Positions 12,027 through 15,709 of a stretch of DNA of 15,709 bases are shown here, piece after piece. The stretch is from DASPTB01 sp035623615 (GTDB lineage: Bacteria; Actinomycetota; UBA4738): contig DASPTB010000229.1 in the NCBI GenBank assembly GCA_035623615.1, forward strand, positions 1 through 15,709, read 5' to 3'. The first letter of the stretch is position 1. Each line of letters starts with the position of its first letter. The position numbers were made by a program, and so were the translations under genes. The notes under the pieces were generated by a model. The model searched no databases and was not told the DNA's origin. It saw only the letters and a program-made list of their open reading frames with translations.

Positions 12027-12491
12027 CTAGCCGCCGGCGTGGCCGACGGCCTTCGACACGGTCGAGGCGACCCAGTAGATCGCGCCGGCGACGACCCCGC
12101 AGGTGACGGCGACGACCAGTACGAGACGGAACATCGCCCAGACGCGGCTGAGGATCGACGGCGGCGCGTAGGACTCGCCGTGCTCCATCATCTCGACGGC
12201 CGCCGGGACGCCGCTCGGCCCGGCGGTCGTTTCGCGCGCGGCCCGGCGGTGGCCGCTTCGCGCGGCCGGCCGGCGCGACGGTGCGCCCCGGGTCCACGGC
12301 GCGTCGCCGTCGTGGTCGTCGCCGGCGCGGACGGCGTCGGCCATCTCACCCGGAGGCGCGGCGTCCTTGGCGTGAGCTGCGTCCGCGTCGGCATCCGCCG
12401 AGCCCGGCCACGCTCCGTCCCACGACATCGACCAGACGACGAGGGCACCGGCGATTCCGGAGAGCACCAAGAGCGCCACGATCGTGACCAT
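12027..12491 (-). CDS. Small membrane protein with two helices and an acidic, disordered linker
   Basis: This 154-residue protein has a membrane segment at each end: about 2-20 (VTIVALLVLSGIAGALVVW) and about 121-142. The linker between them (about 100 residues) is first acidic and Ala-rich (SADADADAAHAKD), then Arg-rich. No family is recognised. The ATG start at 12491 has only a distant GGAG (about 14 bases upstream). The codon pattern and the two clear hydrophobic ends support a real gene, but confidence is lower than for its neighbours. It converges on the dehydrogenase gene (14 bases between stops) and is divergent from the methyltransferase gene. Confidence 0.65.
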   Translation of the reverse strand: MVTIVALLVLSGIAGALVVWSMSWDGAWPGSADADADAAHAKDAAPPGEMADAVRAGDDHDGDAPWTRGAPSRRPAARSGHRRAARETTAGPSGVPAAVEMMEHGESYAPPSILSRVWAMFRLVLVVAVTCGVVAGAIYWVASTVSKAVGHAGG

Positions 12492-12643
12492 CGCCGATTC
12501 CCGTCTCCTGCCTGCACCGGGCCGGCCCCTCGGCCGACGGCCCGAATCCGGCGCACCCCGTAACGGTAGTACGTGACGTTTCGGGCCGGAGGCCTCAGCG
12601 CCACCCGAATTGCGCGCCGTTCGCGCGGCACCCTGCCGAGCGG

Positions 12644-12649
12644 TAGCCT
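12644..12649 (+). promoter_or_regulatory. -10 box of a leaderless methyltransferase gene
   Basis: TAGCCT, preceded by CGG, ends 6 bases before the GTG at 12656, so transcription should begin at the start codon itself. There is no Shine-Dalgarno site, consistent with leaderless translation. Confidence 0.5.
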
Positions 12650-12655
12650 CCCGTC

Positions 12656-13480
12656 GTGGGCGACGAGCCGACCGCGGCGGCGTTCTGGCGGGAAGCGCTC
12701 AACGAATGGGCCATCCCGGAAGAGATCCTGGATGCCGCCCCCGAATCGCCGTGGGGTTGTCCCGTCGAGCTCTTCGCCCGCCGGGCGGACACCTCGCGAC
12801 AGGCAACGCCATCAGACGACCGGGCGCGCGAGGCTCTCCCGGACGGTGGCACGGTCCTCGACGTCGGGTGCGGCGCGGGGGCGGCGTCGATGCCCCTGGC
12901 CGCCCGGGCGTCACGGCTCGTCGGCGTGGACGTGTCGGCCGGGATGCTGCGAGCGTTCCGCGAGCGGGCGGAGGCGGCCGGCGTCGCCGCCCACACGATC
13001 GAGGGCACGTGGCCCGACGTCGCCCCGGCGACCCCGGCCGCCGACGTCGTCGTCTGCTCGCACGTCGTCTACAACGTGCCCGACGCCCCGCCGTTCGCCC
13101 GCGCGCTCACCGAACGCGCGGGCCGGCGCGTCGTCGTCGAGCTGATGCGAGTGCATCCCGTGAGCAATCTCAACGACCTGTGGGTCCGTTTCCACGGGCT
13201 CGAGCGGCCCACACGACCGACCGCGGACGATTACGTCGCCGTGCTGCGCGAGATGGGCATCGAGCCGGGGCGCACGGACTGGGAGGTCAAGGACTGGCAC
13301 GGCGGCTTCACCTCGCCCGACGACCTCGTGGCGTTCGTGCGCCGGCGCGTGTGCCTTGCCCCGGACCGCGACCCCGAGGTGTGGGAAGCGATCCGAGACC
13401 GCGTCGTCGAGCGAGACGGAACATTCGGTCTCCCTCCACGTCCCAACGTGACGCTCTGGTGGCAGGGCTCGGCCCCCTGA
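12656..13480 (+). CDS. Class I SAM-dependent methyltransferase
   Basis: This 274-residue protein has a Rossmann-type methyltransferase core. The glycine-rich SAM loop is VLDVGCGAG (67-75), the acidic residue binding the SAM ribose lies in GVDVSAGMLRAF (Asp92), and a later strand reads ADVVVCSHVVYNVPDA. The substrate is not evident; the region after about 160 (WVRFHGLERPTRPTADDYVA and onward) resembles the tail of generic actinobacterial methyltransferases. The GTG start at 12656 sits 6 bases after a -10 box, so the gene is probably leaderless. The downstream ABC genes have their own promoter, so a shared role is not implied. Confidence 0.9.
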   Translation: MGDEPTAAAFWREALNEWAIPEEILDAAPESPWGCPVELFARRADTSRQATPSDDRAREALPDGGTVLDVGCGAGAASMPLAARASRLVGVDVSAGMLRAFRERAEAAGVAAHTIEGTWPDVAPATPAADVVVCSHVVYNVPDAPPFARALTERAGRRVVVELMRVHPVSNLNDLWVRFHGLERPTRPTADDYVAVLREMGIEPGRTDWEVKDWHGGFTSPDDLVAFVRRRVCLAPDRDPEVWEAIRDRVVERDGTFGLPPRPNVTLWWQGSAP

Positions 13481-13528
13481 CCTGCGCCCCCGCGAGTTCG
13501 CACACGGTTTTCACCCTGCGCGGATGGC

Positions 13529-13541
13529 GATCGTCGCGATC
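13529..13541. promoter_or_regulatory. Short palindrome just before the ABC promoter, possible operator
   Basis: GATCG and CGATC flank TCG at 13529-13541, ending 5 bases before the -10 box of the ABC ATPase gene. A repressor bound here would block the promoter. It is short and may be chance. Confidence 0.25.
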
Positions 13542-13546
13542 TTGGG

Positions 13547-13552
13547 TAGGTT
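13547..13552 (+). promoter_or_regulatory. -10 box of the leaderless ABC ATPase gene
   Basis: TAGGTT, preceded by TTGGG, ends 7 bases before the ATG at 13560. The transcript would begin at the A of the start codon. No ribosome-binding site is present. Confidence 0.5.
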
Positions 13553-13559
13553 CGACCGC

Positions 13560-14354
13560 ATGTCTGACCACGTTCCCGCAGAGGAGCTTTCACCCCCGGC
13601 CGGGCAGCCGGGGAGACCGGACGCCGCCGGGCCGGCCGCCGCGCGCTCACACCAGCTGACCAAGGTGTACGGCCGCGGCGACGCGGAGGTGACGGCCCTC
13701 GACGGGATCACCGTGGAGTTCGCGGCGGGAATGTTCACCGCGATCATGGGACCGTCGGGGTCGGGGAAGTCGACGCTGCTCCACTGTATGGCGGGCCTCG
13801 ACACGCCCACCTCCGGCCAGGTGTTCATCGGGCAGACCGACCTCACGACACTGTCGGACAAAGAGCTCACGATGCTCCGCCGCGACAACATCGGCTTCGT
13901 CTTCCAGGCGTACAACCTGGTGCCGACGCTCACCGCCGGCGAGAACATCACGTTGCCGATGGACATCGCCGGCCGCGATCCCGACCAGGTGTGGGTCGAC
14001 TCGCTGATCGACGCCGTCGGCTTGCGTGACCGGCTCGGGCACCGGCCGAGCGAGCTTTCCGGCGGGCAGCAGCAACGTGTCGCGGCGGCCCGCGCCTTCG
14101 CCAGCCGCCCCCACATCGTGTTCGCCGACGAGCCGACCGGGAACCTCGACTCGAAGTCCGGTCAGGGACTGCTGGAGTTCCTCCGGGAAGCCGTGCGGGA
14201 CCGTGGGCAGACGATCGTGATGGTCACGCACGACCCGACGGCGGCCGGATATTCCGACCGGGTCGTCTTCCTCGCCGACGGCCGAGCCGTGGACGAGATG
14301 CAGAGTCCGACGGCCGACCGGGTGCTCGACCGAATGAAGTCCCTGGGCGCGTAG
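13560..14354 (+). CDS. ABC transporter ATP-binding protein, MacB/LolD type
   Basis: This 264-residue cytoplasmic ATPase has every motif: Walker A GPSGSGKST (64-72), Q-loop Gln116 in FVFQAYNLVPTLTAGEN, signature LSGGQQQRVAAARAF (166-180), Walker B IVFADEPTGNLD (186-197) and switch His224 in MVTHDP. The stretch NLVPTLTAGENI and the EPTGNLD form are typical of the MacB/LolD/FtsE group, which works with FtsX-fold permeases in mechanical transport of lipids, lipoproteins, peptides or drugs. The N-terminal 30 residues are an extra Pro/Ala-rich tail. The start at ATG 13560 is set by the -10 box 7 bases before it; the frame is open to 13524, but that part overlaps the promoter. The permease gene follows after 3 bases. 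Confidence 0.95.
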   Translation: MSDHVPAEELSPPAGQPGRPDAAGPAAARSHQLTKVYGRGDAEVTALDGITVEFAAGMFTAIMGPSGSGKSTLLHCMAGLDTPTSGQVFIGQTDLTTLSDKELTMLRRDNIGFVFQAYNLVPTLTAGENITLPMDIAGRDPDQVWVDSLIDAVGLRDRLGHRPSELSGGQQQRVAAARAFASRPHIVFADEPTGNLDSKSGQGLLEFLREAVRDRGQTIVMVTHDPTAAGYSDRVVFLADGRAVDEMQSPTADRVLDRMKSLGA

Positions 14355-14357
14355 GCC

Positions 14358-15709
14358 ATGTGGTCGGCCACCCTCAAGGGCCTGCTCGCCCACAAGCTGC
14401 GCCTCGTGCTGACCACGCTCTCGATCGTCCTCGGCGTTGGCTTCGTCGCCGGTACATACCTACTGACCGACACCCTCAACTCCGCCTTCGACGGGCTCTT
14501 CTCCCAGATCTACCAGGGAACCGCGGTGCAGATCTCCGGTGTGCCGCAGTTCTCCGGAGGGCCGCCCGGCTCGACGGGCCCCGGGACCACGCAACGCGTT
14601 CCCGCTTCACTCCTTCCTCAGGTTCAGGCCGTCGAGGGCGTCCGAGCGGCGGAGGGCACCATCGGCGGCTATGCACAGCTGGTCGATCCGCAGGGGAAGG
14701 CGGTCGGCAATGGGGGCGCGCCGCCCCTCGGCACCAGCTGGACGTCCGACAAGCAGCTGAACCCCCTGACGATCCGACAGGGCCGCCCACCGACCACCTC
14801 CGGCGAGATCGCCATCGACGCCGGCACCGCGTCGAAGTACGGGTTCAAGCTCGGACAGACGGCGACGGTCCTTCTCCAGGGTCCCCCGATGAAGGCGACG
14901 ATCGTCGGGATCGTGGGCCTCGGCAGCCAGGACAACCTGCTCGGTGCGACGCTCGTGGTCTTCGATACCGCGACAGCCGAGAAGGCATTCAACGGGAACG
15001 GCGCGTACGACGCGATTGCCGTGGCCGCCGACCCGGGCGTGAGCCCCCAGACGCTCCGCGGCCGCATCGAGCAGATCCTTCCCAAGGGCTTCCAGGCGCA
15101 GACCGGCGCGGAGACCGCGGCGCAGCAGTCGAGCGACGTGAAGGAGGGGCTGAGCTTCCTGACGCGGGCGCTCCTCGTGTTCGCCGGCATCGCGCTGTTC
15201 GTCGGCATCTTCGTCATCTACAACACGTTCTCGATCCTCGTCGCGCAGCGAACGCGCGAGCTCGCCCTCCTCCGCGCGCTCGGGGCCAGCCAGGCCCAGG
15301 TGCGTCGCGTCGTCCTGGTGGAGGCGCTCATCGTCGGCACGATCGCGTCGGCGATCGGGCTCGGCTTCGGCTTCGTGCTGGCGATCGGGCTCAGAGCGCT
15401 CTTGAGCGGGGTGGGTCTCTCGGTGCCCACGACGGGACTGCAGATCTTGCCGAGAACCGTGATCGCGGCACTCGTCGTCGGAATCCTGACGACGGTGGTG
15501 GCGTCCCTCATCCCGGCGTTTCGCGTGTCGCGCGTCCCGCCGATGGCGGCACTGCGCGACCCCGTCCCAGCCCCGCAACGGACCTGGCTCCGTGCGGTGC
15601 TCGGCGGCCTGCTCACCGTGTTCGGCATCGTTCTTCTGTTGCTCGCGCTGTTCGGATCCTCCGGAGGTCTTGCGGGGGTAGGAGTGGGCGTGGTGATCAC
15701 GTTCATCGG
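14358..15709 (+). CDS. FtsX/MacB-type ABC permease (partial, cut by window end)
   Basis: The first 450 residues are visible and the frame is still open at the right edge. The layout is a membrane segment (about 16-38), a large periplasmic-type domain (about 45-260, MacB_PCD-like), then an FtsX domain with segments at about 270-295, 318-345 and 367-390. The typical cytoplasmic loop QRTRELALLRALGASQAQVR (297-316) lies between the first two. A further segment begins at about 412, which suggests the long two-FtsX form (about 800-850 residues) common in actinobacteria. The ATG at 14358 follows the ATPase stop by 3 bases. The substrate cannot be read from the sequence. Confidence 0.93.
   Translation, partial: MWSATLKGLLAHKLRLVLTTLSIVLGVGFVAGTYLLTDTLNSAFDGLFSQIYQGTAVQISGVPQFSGGPPGSTGPGTTQRVPASLLPQVQAVEGVRAAEGTIGGYAQLVDPQGKAVGNGGAPPLGTSWTSDKQLNPLTIRQGRPPTTSGEIAIDAGTASKYGFKLGQTATVLLQGPPMKATIVGIVGLGSQDNLLGATLVVFDTATAEKAFNGNGAYDAIAVAADPGVSPQTLRGRIEQILPKGFQAQTGAETAAQQSSDVKEGLSFLTRALLVFAGIALFVGIFVIYNTFSILVAQRTRELALLRALGASQAQVRRVVLVEALIVGTIASAIGLGFGFVLAIGLRALLSGVGLSVPTTGLQILPRTVIAALVVGILTTVVASLIPAFRVSRVPPMAALRDPVPAPQRTWLRAVLGGLLTVFGIVLLLLALFGSSGGLAGVGVGVVITFI

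Noticed and set aside
13560..15709. ABC pair as a drug-resistance MacAB pump
   Set aside because: No MacA-like adaptor is present, and the MacB/LolD family covers many substrates; the family name alone does not support a drug role.

Overview
The window is GC-rich DNA of an actinobacterial character, probably a soil-type Actinomycetota; a deep lineage such as Thermoleophilia or Acidimicrobiia is possible, but I cannot fix the taxon. The reasons are GTG/TTG starts, apparently leaderless genes whose -10 box (TAGNNT) lies 6-10 bases before the start codon, terminator hairpins often without a T-run, and a chromosomal mix of fatty-acid, tryptophan and glutaryl-CoA catabolism. I see no rRNA, tRNA, CRISPR array or insertion sequence.

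Left part (1-3613). A partial gene ends at 123 and faces a YCII-family gene across a long hairpin. Then comes a compact minus-strand cluster, read from 3613 down to 809: a NarL-type regulator that has lost its phosphorylation residues, two PqqD-like proteins, an overlapping 42-residue histidine-rich peptide, an HprK-related protein that has lost its P-loop, and a Tat-exported protein with 17 cysteines, closed by a strong hairpin. PqqD-like and HprK-related proteins are known partners in several peptide-modification (RiPP and lasso-type) systems. Here no radical SAM enzyme, protease or transporter accompanies them. The cluster is also lower in GC than the rest of the window. It is the best candidate for an undescribed system.

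Middle part (3784-9735). A four-helix membrane protein with a proline-rich tail is divergent from an acyl-CoA synthetase (FadD-like). This converges on a large GAF-PAS-PAS-PAS histidine kinase-like protein in which glycine replaces the phospho-accepting histidine. Upstream of it on the same strand are tryptophan 2,3-dioxygenase and a RIO-type kinase, spaced like an operon.

Right part (9770-15709). The RIO kinase-dioxygenase operon is preceded by a 157-base leader region holding a 19-codon reading frame with a strong ribosome-binding site, several hairpins and a T-run terminator. This arrangement looks like transcription attenuation. Divergent from it is a glutaryl-CoA dehydrogenase, followed by a small two-helix membrane protein (minus strand), a SAM-dependent methyltransferase, and an ABC ATPase plus FtsX/MacB-type permease pair; the permease runs off the right edge. 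Tryptophan dioxygenase and glutaryl-CoA dehydrogenase could act at the two ends of one aromatic amino acid degradation route, but the intermediate enzymes are not here.
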